In this document: piece by piece, positions 1-7,012 of the stretch
Position numbering within the stretch: position 1 is the stretch's first letter
Layout: every line of letters starts with the position of its first letter
DNA from: Flectobacillus sp.
Lineage (GTDB): Bacteria > Bacteroidota > Bacteroidia > Cytophagales > Spirosomataceae
Direction of reading: 5' to 3'
Length of the DNA stretch: 9,896 nt
NCBI GenBank assembly: GCA_029865665.1
Contig: JARXAV010000281.1
Coordinates: 1-9,896, forward strand
The notes under the pieces: generated by a model
Databases searched by the model: none
What the model was told of the DNA's origin: nothing
What the model saw: the letters and a program-made list of their open reading frames with translations, nothing else
Made by a program: the position numbers and the translations under genes

Positions 1-17
1 AAACGAGCGTGCTTTTT

Positions 18-53
18 CCTTTTAGCAGGTGACTTCAGTCGCCTGTTAAAAGG
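18..53. repeat. GACTGAAGTC-family palindrome, copy 1
   Basis: A 36-bp imperfect palindrome with arms CCTTTTAGCAGGTGACT and AGTCGCCTGTTAAAAGG around a two-base centre. The only departures from Watson-Crick pairing are two positions that form G-U wobbles in RNA read from the + strand. The surrounding bases 1-55 are almost the same as 252-305, so the copy extends beyond the palindrome. It looks like a REP-type intergenic element; no transposase is visible nearby. Confidence 0.8.
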
Positions 54-174
54 AGATGGTTATAAATTATCAGTGGGGTATAGAATCCTTCGATATTTTA
101 AACAGAGGATTAATGTAAAACATCAAATATCAGAAAACATAGGAGAGCGTACTTAAACGCTAGAATTTTATCAT

Positions 175-236
175 TTCTTGTTCCTTTCCATTTCGCCAGC
201 GACTGAAGTCGCCGTCTAAATGGAAAGGAACAAGAA
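175..236. repeat. GACTGAAGTC-family palindrome, copy 2 (long arms)
   Basis: The outer arms, 175-193 (TTCTTGTTCCTTTCCATTT) and 218-236, are perfectly complementary over 19 bp. The inner core GCGACT-GA-AGTCGC (199-212) is also self-complementary. A short mismatched zone (CGCCA against CGTCT) separates the two stems. It shares the family core with copies 1 and 3 but has different outer arms, and the core is written in the opposite orientation to theirs (GACTGAAGTC rather than GACTTCAGTC). Confidence 0.8.
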
Positions 237-267
237 GGAAGATTCAACTCAAAACGAGTGTTTTTTT

Positions 268-303
268 CCTTTTAGCAGGTGACTTCAGTCGCCTGTTAAA
301 AGG
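268..303. repeat. GACTGAAGTC-family palindrome, copy 3
   Basis: Identical over 36 bp to copy 1 at 18-53. Here the pairing continues outward: GTGTTTTTTT before the element faces AAAAAACAC after it, so the hairpin spans roughly 258-313 with one unpaired T. The direct repetition of the palindrome together with its left flank (AAACGAG, then a T-rich tract) points to a duplication, or to insertion of a unit larger than the palindrome. Confidence 0.8.
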
Positions 304-437
304 AAAAAACACGACAATAAAGGTATCAAAGTAGATTGCTAAAGCGAGTGACGATTTTAACAATCATTCGGATTTTAAACGTAAAGAAAGACTAACAATC
401 AGTGTAGGGTAACTTGTAGTCTTTGTGAATACAAAAG

Positions 438-463
438 TCCACCCAGCCTACAAACTGGGTGAA
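438..463 (-). terminator. Probable terminator of the M28 peptidase gene
   Basis: Read on the minus strand, the stem CACCCAG / CTGGGTG (440-446 with 455-461) closes an 8-base loop. It extends by one wobble and one A-T pair to about 9 bp. It begins about 8 bases after the TAG stop at 471 and is followed by GACTTTTGTATTC, a short and imperfect T-rich run. Position and GC-rich stem fit a rho-independent terminator; the weak T tract keeps confidence moderate. Confidence 0.5.
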
Positions 464-470
464 CGGGCAA

Positions 471-1454
471 CTATTTTTGAGGAATAAAATACAAAGGAGT
501 GGAGTAGTCAGCGATTGCCATGAGAGCATGATAAACGTAGGTTGCAACCAATGCCCCACCTTGTGTATTGATTAAGTTGGCATCATCTTCGGGCGTGTGG
601 TATTGCGGGTGTCCTCCCGTATGAAGTCCAATTACTGAAATTCCTTTTTTGAAAAAAGAAACATGGTCAGAGCCACCCACATCGCCCGAAAAAACAACAG
701 GATGCAAACCACTGTCTTCACCTAGTTGGATCATCAGTGCTACACCTTCTGGGAAAGTTCCTGCTCCACCCATATAGAGTTCGTTTTTGTCATTCAAACG
801 GCCAACCATATCCATGTTAATCATCACTTTGATGCTTTCCAACGGAACAGGAGGGTGGTTTAAAAAGTACTTAGAACCAAGTAGCCCTTCTTCTTCGCCA
901 CTAAACGAAATGAAAATAATACTTCGTTTGGTCGTGGTTTTTAGTTGGGTAACTTGCTCTGCAATAGATAATAAGGCCGCCACACCAGAGGCATTGTCAT
1001 CTGCCCCGTTATGAATGGCAAGGGTATCTTTCTTTTTGCTTCCTGTCCCTTTACCGCCCCAACCCAAATGGTCGTAATGGGCTCCAATCACGATAAATTC
1101 TTTTTTGAGAACGGGGTCAGAGCCTTCTATAAACCCAACGACGTTTTGGGTACTTACACTGTCAGACTTTACCTTATTAATGTCGGGTTTAGCAAATAAT
1201 TGAAAAGTTTGGAAGTAATTGTCCTTAAATGCCTGTAAACCATATTTCTTAAAATGTTTGGCGATATAAGCGGCTGCTTCGTTATTGCCTTTTGTACCAG
1301 GGAAACGTCCTTCTAGCTTATCAGAAGCCAAATAACGATCGTGTTTGAAAAAGGTTTTTGCGTTAATAATACTTTGTGCGGTACTCGTTAAGCTTACCGA
1401 AATAAGCATAAAAAAGCTAAGGCAAAGTGCCTTGTTGGAGTTGAAGTAGTACAT
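471..1454 (-). CDS. Secreted M28-family zinc aminopeptidase
   Basis: A 327-residue protein with an N-terminal signal peptide (hydrophobic residues about 9-25, likely cleavage after TAQ near residue 27) and a peptidase M28 domain filling the rest. The two-zinc site of M28 exopeptidases is readable in order: H126 in AHYDH, D153 in GADDNASG, the catalytic/ligand pair E187-E188 in SGEEEGLLGS, D215 in NMDMVG and H286 in YHTPEDD. These enzymes release N-terminal residues from peptides, here probably in the periplasm or outside the cell. There is no T9SS tail and no lipobox cysteine. The start is an ATG just ahead of the signal peptide, in an A/T-rich leader. It stands alone: the gene upstream ends 195 bp away, and a terminator-like hairpin follows. 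The family call is firm; substrate preference cannot be read from the sequence. Confidence 0.93.
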   Translation of the reverse strand: MYYFNSNKALCLSFFMLISVSLTSTAQSIINAKTFFKHDRYLASDKLEGRFPGTKGNNEAAAYIAKHFKKYGLQAFKDNYFQTFQLFAKPDINKVKSDSVSTQNVVGFIEGSDPVLKKEFIVIGAHYDHLGWGGKGTGSKKKDTLAIHNGADDNASGVAALLSIAEQVTQLKTTTKRSIIFISFSGEEEGLLGSKYFLNHPPVPLESIKVMINMDMVGRLNDKNELYMGGAGTFPEGVALMIQLGEDSGLHPVVFSGDVGGSDHVSFFKKGISVIGLHTGGHPQYHTPEDDANLINTQGGALVATYVYHALMAIADYSTPLYFIPQK

Positions 1455-1570
1455 GAATGTAGGAATTAAAGTAAATTTTTATTGATGAAGTTGTTACGAA
1501 TACGGACTTGAAGATACGTTAATTTTGGCTTTGAGAAGTGTTGATTTGTAGGGTAGGGGGAGTAAATGAC

Positions 1571-1617
1571 GGATTGGAAATCCTATACCATGTCTATTCG
1601 GATTACAAATCCGAATA
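1571..1617. repeat. Double hairpin with GGATT/AATCC stems
   Basis: Two neighbouring hairpins share a stem motif: GGATT-GGA-AATCC (1571-1583), then TATTCGGATT-ACA-AATCCGAATA (1595-1617), the second with perfect 10-bp arms. They are separated by TATACCATGTC. The pair lies 33 bases after the stop of the SGNH-like gene, but no T run follows on the minus strand, so it is not a typical intrinsic terminator. It looks like a repeat unit. Confidence 0.65.
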
Positions 1618-1649
1618 AGCAGGTTGACTACTAAAGACACTTATTTGTT

Positions 1650-2807
1650 TTAGTTTTTAATAAATTTAATTCTTTGATTTCTTATGTCTAGTACATAGCA
1701 CCCCGAGATTAAAGTACTAATGTTAATAGGGTTTTCTGTACCTTTGGTTATCATATTACCTATGGAATCATAAATCGTGTAATCCAATGGTTGATTTGGA
1801 TCTACTGTTAAATACAGTAGGTCGTTCGCAGGGTTTGGATATACAGTCAACTGTTGTTGGGTTTCATTACCCAGATTTGACAAAATAACCTGACTAGTAG
1901 ATATGCCTGTTCTTGGATAATTAGTTACTACATTCCAGACCATTGTTTGCAAGTAATTGGCAAGTGCTTGTGAAGGAATTGGTGTATTTGAAGGAGCATT
2001 GGGAATTAAATTATTCGGTAAACCAGTAGGGTTTTTATTGAAAATACAAGCGTAATGAATCATACTACTCGCATAGGCTCCCAATTCATTGATGTGAATA
2101 TTATCGCTAAAAAATTGTTTTATACTAGATATTTCAGGTACAAGTCCAAGTTGAATATCGTCATATAATCGTGCCATCATTTTATGTCCAGGTATAATAT
2201 AAACGGGAGGAGAACCAACAGGTCTATTTAAATTGGCATAATCCTGCATGCGTTCAAATTCAGCTCCTTGTGTATCTAGCATTTTCCTCCAAGGTCCATT
2301 GCTATCATCAATGTTTGTCCAAGTTGTCCATAATAAAGTAGGTGTCCCTTTTCCTTTATTACCTTTTTCCCAAGCATTATTTACAAATAGGGATAAATAG
2401 TTTTTTTGCTCCTTGATTCCTTCTAAATACCATTGTTGTGTACTACCTCCTTCATAAAGAAGAGGGACTCTTTCTGTGATTATTAAGATTTCCCAATTTG
2501 CAATATGTAGTCTTGCATCTGGTGCTCCGTAGCCTACTTGATTTTCCCATCTAGTTCTGATGTTTGAACCTGGAATTGTAGATTTACCTACCATTGAATC
2601 AAATAGTTGACCTCCCTGTAATCCGTTAATATGCCCAATTAGATTAACATATAAGCCAGGCCAGTGAGGATAAAATAATGGATCTGTAAGGCTGTGTCCA
2701 CTGTGTAATTGTGTTACCTGAGCGGAATATGCATTTTTGGGAGGTAATGACTGTGAGTAAATTTGATAGCAAAGCGTACTTGTCAAGAAGAATAATATCT
2801 TTTTCAT
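1650..2807 (-). CDS. Secreted SGNH-like hydrolase with T9SS sorting domain
   Basis: A 385-residue protein. Residues 1-19 form a signal peptide (cleavage probably after YSQ). Next comes an SGNH/GDSL-like domain: LHSGHSLTD at 34-42 sits where block I (GDSL) belongs, with S39 as the likely nucleophile, and DNIH at 235-238 matches the C-terminal Asp-x-x-His of block V. A middle segment, WEILIITERVPLLYEGG (105-121), resembles the strand and loop carrying block III, but no clear GxND is visible. Residues about 318-385 are a Por type A sorting domain (TVYPNPANDLLYLTV onward), which directs export through the type IX system and surface attachment or release. The substrate is unknown; carbohydrate O-acetyl esters are typical for relatives. 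It has its own gap on both sides, each with a hairpin. The ATG start directly precedes a textbook signal peptide (MKKILFFL). Confidence 0.75.
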   Translation of the reverse strand: MKKILFFLTSTLCYQIYSQSLPPKNAYSAQVTQLHSGHSLTDPLFYPHWPGLYVNLIGHINGLQGGQLFDSMVGKSTIPGSNIRTRWENQVGYGAPDARLHIANWEILIITERVPLLYEGGSTQQWYLEGIKEQKNYLSLFVNNAWEKGNKGKGTPTLLWTTWTNIDDSNGPWRKMLDTQGAEFERMQDYANLNRPVGSPPVYIIPGHKMMARLYDDIQLGLVPEISSIKQFFSDNIHINELGAYASSMIHYACIFNKNPTGLPNNLIPNAPSNTPIPSQALANYLQTMVWNVVTNYPRTGISTSQVILSNLGNETQQQLTVYPNPANDLLYLTVDPNQPLDYTIYDSIGNMITKGTENPINISTLISGCYVLDIRNQRIKFIKN

Positions 2808-2829
2808 CGTGTTTGATTGGTTTTGAGAT

Positions 2830-2856
2830 AGCTTAGATTTAGTATCAAACTAAGCT
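2830..2856. promoter_or_regulatory. Inverted repeat upstream of the SGNH-like gene
   Basis: AGCTTAG (2830-2836) and CTAAGCT (2850-2856) form a 7-bp inverted repeat with a 13-base spacer. It lies 23-49 bases upstream of the SGNH-like start, inside the expected promoter zone. It could be an operator or a 5' leader hairpin. I saw no convincing TTTG / TAnnTTTG Bacteroidota promoter pair around it. Confidence 0.25.
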
Positions 2857-2919
2857 TCTTAAAAATACTAAAAAGAAGTTAGATTGCAATGAACAAAGAT
2901 GCTTAACATTTTACCAATT

Positions 2920-2931
2920 TATGATATCATA
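2920..2931. other. 12-bp perfect palindrome TATGATATCATA
   Basis: A perfect, AT-rich 12-bp palindrome in the gap between the esterase and SGNH-like genes, about 113 bases upstream of the SGNH-like start. It could be a dimeric regulator site, but in AT-rich DNA a palindrome of this length can arise by chance. Confidence 0.25.
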
Positions 2932-2955
2932 GAAACTTACAACCAAAATCAGAAA

Positions 2956-3031
2956 AGATTAGTAACTTAGTCGCTTCTATGAAAGAGTAGAGATATTCAA
3001 AGGTTTTGGGAAGCGATTGAGTTACTAATCT
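2956..3031. repeat. Long hairpin between esterase and SGNH-like genes
   Basis: The 22-base arms at 2956-2977 (AGATTAGTAACTTAGTCGCTTC without its last two bases is AGATTAGTAACTTAGTCGCT) and 3010-3031 are complementary except at two positions, and both of those become G-U wobbles in + strand RNA. On the minus strand, where the genes lie, they are mismatches. The loop is 32 bases. The element ends 20 bases after the esterase stop and has no T tract. It resembles an intergenic repeat more than a terminator. Confidence 0.6.
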
Positions 3032-3050
3032 ACAATTATGATGTTTGAAC

Positions 3051-4280
<1,230 letters not shown>

Positions 4281-4408
4281 TTAATGAATTCCTAGACTTA
4301 CTTATCCGCTCTCTTAGCAGGACGGTGTATTGGAGCAAATGGGAAGGCTAAAGAAATGAAATAGAGGAGGTTATTTGTGAGATGCAATGAATTACATCCT
4401 TACGAACT

Positions 4409-4463
4409 CGGTCGTCTCTACGAGACTTGTTGGATGCTTTTCCAAGTCTTGTAGAGACGACCG
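4409..4463. repeat. Strong 21-bp hairpin downstream of the defence pair
   Basis: The arms at 4409-4429 (CGGTCGTCTCTACGAGACTT plus G) and 4443-4463 are complementary at 20 of 21 positions, closing a 13-base loop. It lies 72 bases past the stop of the DUF4435 gene and 159 bases before the esterase start. No T run follows on either strand, so it is more likely a dispersed repeat than an intrinsic terminator, although such a stem could protect the 3' end of an mRNA. Confidence 0.7.
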
Positions 4464-4534
4464 AACTAGTAATTGGGGAGGGGGTGACTGGTAGTTGGAG
4501 TGAATTAGATGTTATCTTTGATATAAAAATGATG

Positions 4535-5452
4535 CTATTGCATTACGGTTTGCAAGTATTCTATTAACTCATCTGGAGTTTCTGCATATCCCTCAAACAC
4601 ATTGATTGCTTGTTGATTACTTAAATTATCACCAAAAGCGTATTGTACCTTAGATTTTATTACAGATTTATTGGTGTTGTTATCTCTCAAAAGGAGTTCA
4701 ATGAACCTTAATAAAAAATACATTTCATACTTTCCTCTAAATACTTTCCTTTTTTCGCAATTATTAAACTCATTCAATTTGTTAGTTAGTATGTCTTGTT
4801 CAATCTCTGTTGCGTTAGGAAATGTGTTTTTAATAGTTTCAAAATTGTAGTTGCAAGTTACAGCATCAAGTGTAAGGTTTATGAAACCCTTAGGCCATTT
4901 CTCTTCTAAATTTACTCCCGTGGTTGTTCCTGTTGAGTTTTTAATTTCAATTAAGCAAGCATACCAAGCATTGAATAAACAGCTTGCATCGTGAAATTGA
5001 TCTTGCCTTTCTTGGTAAAGAGAAATACACTTTTCAAATATTTCCTTTTCATTAAACTCTGATAAATGAAACTCATTGATTAAAATGTCTTTAAAAACAT
5101 CAACAGAAGTATATAAATTTTCAACTGAATAGCACGGAGTTTCGAAAACTGGAGGATTTAATGGTTCAAGTGCCTCATTAAAGTCTCTATCAATAAAAAA
5201 TGCTTTTCGGTAACTAGTGTATTCTTGGCGGTTTGCAATAAGGGAACGTACCTCCAATACCTTATTTCTTCCACCACATTTTATTGGTATGTAGAGTGAT
5301 GTAAAACGTTTAATTCTTGGTACATAATATGGGTTATCTTTTCCCTCGAAGAAGCAAAATAGGTAATTAGGGTATTTACTGGTTGCAATCATAAATTCAT
5401 GAAAAGCAACTTGGGCTTTATCCCTACTATTTCTTAATTCGTCTACTGTCAT
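4535..5452 (-). CDS. ariB: DUF4435 Toprim-like protein, probable PARIS effector AriB
   Basis: A 305-residue protein of the DUF4435 family, a Toprim-like nuclease fold. The Toprim glutamate is E36 in CFFEGKDNPYY (34-43), and the acidic pair is D88/D90 in FFIDRDF. YSVENLY (108-114) and RGKYEMYFLLRFI (239-251) are the other blocks I associate with DUF4435. It is the second gene of a pair: its ATG overlaps the TAA of the ATPase gene by one base (TAATG, 5450-5454), a sign of translational coupling. In PARIS, AriB is held inactive by AriA and, on release, acts as a nuclease that cleaves host tRNA and stops phage growth. About 300 residues is the expected AriB size. Base composition is low (about 27% GC by hand count at 4681-4740). 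The DUF4435 call is firm. The AriB assignment rests on architecture and could be wrong if this is another AAA/DUF4435 defence type. Confidence 0.78.
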   Translation of the reverse strand: MTVDELRNSRDKAQVAFHEFMIATSKYPNYLFCFFEGKDNPYYVPRIKRFTSLYIPIKCGGRNKVLEVRSLIANRQEYTSYRKAFFIDRDFNEALEPLNPPVFETPCYSVENLYTSVDVFKDILINEFHLSEFNEKEIFEKCISLYQERQDQFHDASCLFNAWYACLIEIKNSTGTTTGVNLEEKWPKGFINLTLDAVTCNYNFETIKNTFPNATEIEQDILTNKLNEFNNCEKRKVFRGKYEMYFLLRFIELLLRDNNTNKSVIKSKVQYAFGDNLSNQQAINVFEGYAETPDELIEYLQTVMQ

Positions 5453-6804
5453 TATTTAAAGGTTTCGTTTATAGGTTTAATGTACTCATTTAACCCAACA
5501 GCATAAGAATCTAAATCATTGTCGAAAATGAATGGAGAATGCGTTACTGCTAATAAAAACTCACATTTTTGAGAACGTATAATATCAGGCAAAAGTTGTT
5601 TTTGCCAAATTATGCTGAGGGATAGCTCGGGTTCATCAAAAAGGACTATAAATTTCTTATCGGCATCTGACAAATATATTTTTGAAAAAATGGAAATTAT
5701 TTGCTTTTCGCCAGAGGATAAATATTTGAGGTCAATTTCTTTATCAGTTAAATCGGATTTTATAAAGATGTTAATACTACTTTCATCATAAAAAACTTCT
5801 TTATTAATTAAATATTTGTTACAAACATTTCTAAAAACATTAACAGAATTATCTAACGACTTTTGTTTTTCGTATATATCAACTAGCTTTTGCAACAGAT
5901 ATGCCGAAAGAGGATTTGTGAGTTGTTTCCTTGATACAATATCTTTAACCGCTTGCTTTTGGACATCAGTAAGAAGTTTTCCAACACGGGACAATATTAT
6001 TTCTATATCGTTTTCGGTAATTTTATCTAAAATACTTTCTGTTGTGGGAGTATAATCGTTAATTACAACATTGAGAATATCTTTGGTGAATTCTGCGAGT
6101 CCTTCTTTTAATAATTTGTCAATTGTGTTTTCAATTTCGTTGAATCTTTTTTTCACATCATCCATCCCAAACTGAATGAGTGTATTTTCTTGATTAAGGT
6201 TTAACTCATCTTCACCATAACCTAAGTTATGTAAATCTTCTTCAACACGTCTAAATGTGGGAAAGTACATAATCTCCATTCCTTTAGTTTCACTTGAGAT
6301 TTCTTCTTTACATTTATCTAAGACGTGATTTTCAATCTTTGATTTTCCTCTTTTGATATCATCAAATATTCTAAAAATTCGGTGCATAGGATATTTCCTA
6401 AATTTACTATCAGACAGCATTACTTGCCTTTCTATTGTTTCCCAATCTCCTGTATTATGGGCAAATTTATTTCTTAACATTTCGAATCTGGCAAATCCGA
6501 TATCCTCAATGACATCTTTTATCAAAGGGTTTGAAAAGGTATCTTTAACTAACTCTGCTATATTTTTTTTCGATATTTCGATTGACTTCTCATTTGAAAA
6601 AATTAAAACTAATTTATCAAAATTATATTCATTTAGCCTAAAAAAGTCTTTTGTGAGGGTATAGTAGAATAGATTTAAGACTTGTGTTTTTCCAAGTCCA
6701 TTTTCCCCAATAAGAATTTTTATATTCTCATCAAACTTTATGTGTACATCGCTTGTTCCAAACAAGCCATATATAGAAAACGATTTTATTTTATTCAAAC
6801 TCAT
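5452..6804 (-). CDS. ariA: ABC-type AAA ATPase, probable PARIS sensor AriA
   Basis: A 450-residue cytosolic ATPase of the SMC/OLD-like AAA_15/AAA_21 group. From the ATG at 6804: Walker A GENGLGKT at 33-40 (K39), a family block YFPTFRRVE at 180-188, QFGMDDV at 211-217, ABC signature LSSGEKQ at 362-368, Walker B IVLFDEPELS at 386-395 (D390, E391) and switch histidine H422 in VTHSPF. The insert between Walker A and the signature is mostly helical with heptad-like stretches. It ends without its own Toprim domain; that function is supplied by the next gene, overlapping by one base. In PARIS, AriA assembles into a scaffold that senses a phage anti-restriction protein and frees AriB. Start choice: the frame opens farther upstream with GTG (6849) and ATG (6831), but MSLNKIKSFSIYGLFG from 6804 begins just before the first conserved strand. 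GC is about 23% at 6541-6660. Confidence 0.78.
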   Translation of the reverse strand: MSLNKIKSFSIYGLFGTSDVHIKFDENIKILIGENGLGKTQVLNLFYYTLTKDFFRLNEYNFDKLVLIFSNEKSIEISKKNIAELVKDTFSNPLIKDVIEDIGFARFEMLRNKFAHNTGDWETIERQVMLSDSKFRKYPMHRIFRIFDDIKRGKSKIENHVLDKCKEEISSETKGMEIMYFPTFRRVEEDLHNLGYGEDELNLNQENTLIQFGMDDVKKRFNEIENTIDKLLKEGLAEFTKDILNVVINDYTPTTESILDKITENDIEIILSRVGKLLTDVQKQAVKDIVSRKQLTNPLSAYLLQKLVDIYEKQKSLDNSVNVFRNVCNKYLINKEVFYDESSINIFIKSDLTDKEIDLKYLSSGEKQIISIFSKIYLSDADKKFIVLFDEPELSLSIIWQKQLLPDIIRSQKCEFLLAVTHSPFIFDNDLDSYAVGLNEYIKPINETFK

Positions 6805-6859
6805 TTTATTGATTTTTTGCAAAGGAATCATTTTAAGCTTACATTTCACCCAATCACAA

Positions 6860-6867
6860 TAAAGCTA
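6860..6867 (-). promoter_or_regulatory. Possible -7 element for the ariA-ariB operon
   Basis: On the minus strand TAGCTTTA differs by one base from the Bacteroidota -7 consensus TAnnTTTG. It lies 56 bases upstream of the preferred ATG at 6804, and a transcript starting just after it would leave almost no leader for the GTG at 6849. No clear TTTG -33 element accompanies it, and the region is AT-rich, so it may be chance. No strong terminator separates the helicase gene from this operon, so read-through is possible. Confidence 0.25.
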
Positions 6868-7012
6868 TATGTTTTGAGATAATCAGGGTTATTTCTGATG
6901 ATTTAAGTTGTTGCTTAGTACTAATATTGCTCTAAATCTACCAACTTCCCCCTGAATAAACAAGACCTTCAATTTATATTTACTAAAACATTCACTCCGT
7001 GGTTATTCTTCC

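Larger units (their letters stand above)
1..470. other. Gene-free stretch with three palindromic repeats
   Basis: I see no credible gene here. A 20-codon frame at 56-118 (+) opens with ATG directly against an AGGAG, which leaves no spacing for ribosome binding, and it resembles nothing I know. What the stretch does hold is three hairpins of the GACTGAAGTC family, listed separately, and a terminator-like hairpin near its right end that belongs to the peptidase gene. The AT-rich segments between the repeats (54-174 and 314-430) show only short, weak inverted repeats, for example 387-398 against 414-424. Confidence 0.6.

Noticed and set aside
1..303. CRISPR array
   Set aside because: Repeats at 18-53 and 268-303 are palindromic, with irregular spacing of about 214 bases and a variant element between them; no short regular spacers and no cas genes.
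1571..1617. Intrinsic terminator for the SGNH-like gene
   Set aside because: The hairpins are in the right place, but no T run follows on the minus strand, and the doubled stem suits a repeat element better.
6805..6849. Fifteen-residue N-terminal extension of the ATPase from GTG at 6849
   Set aside because: The start is a GTG with no ribosome-binding signal and a possible -7 box almost touching it; the conserved part begins at the ATG at 6804. The ATG at 6831 remains possible.
5816..6882. Plus-strand frames opposite the ATPase gene
   Set aside because: These are antisense readings of an AT-rich gene with many aromatic and serine residues and no domain; they are by-products of the real coding frame.
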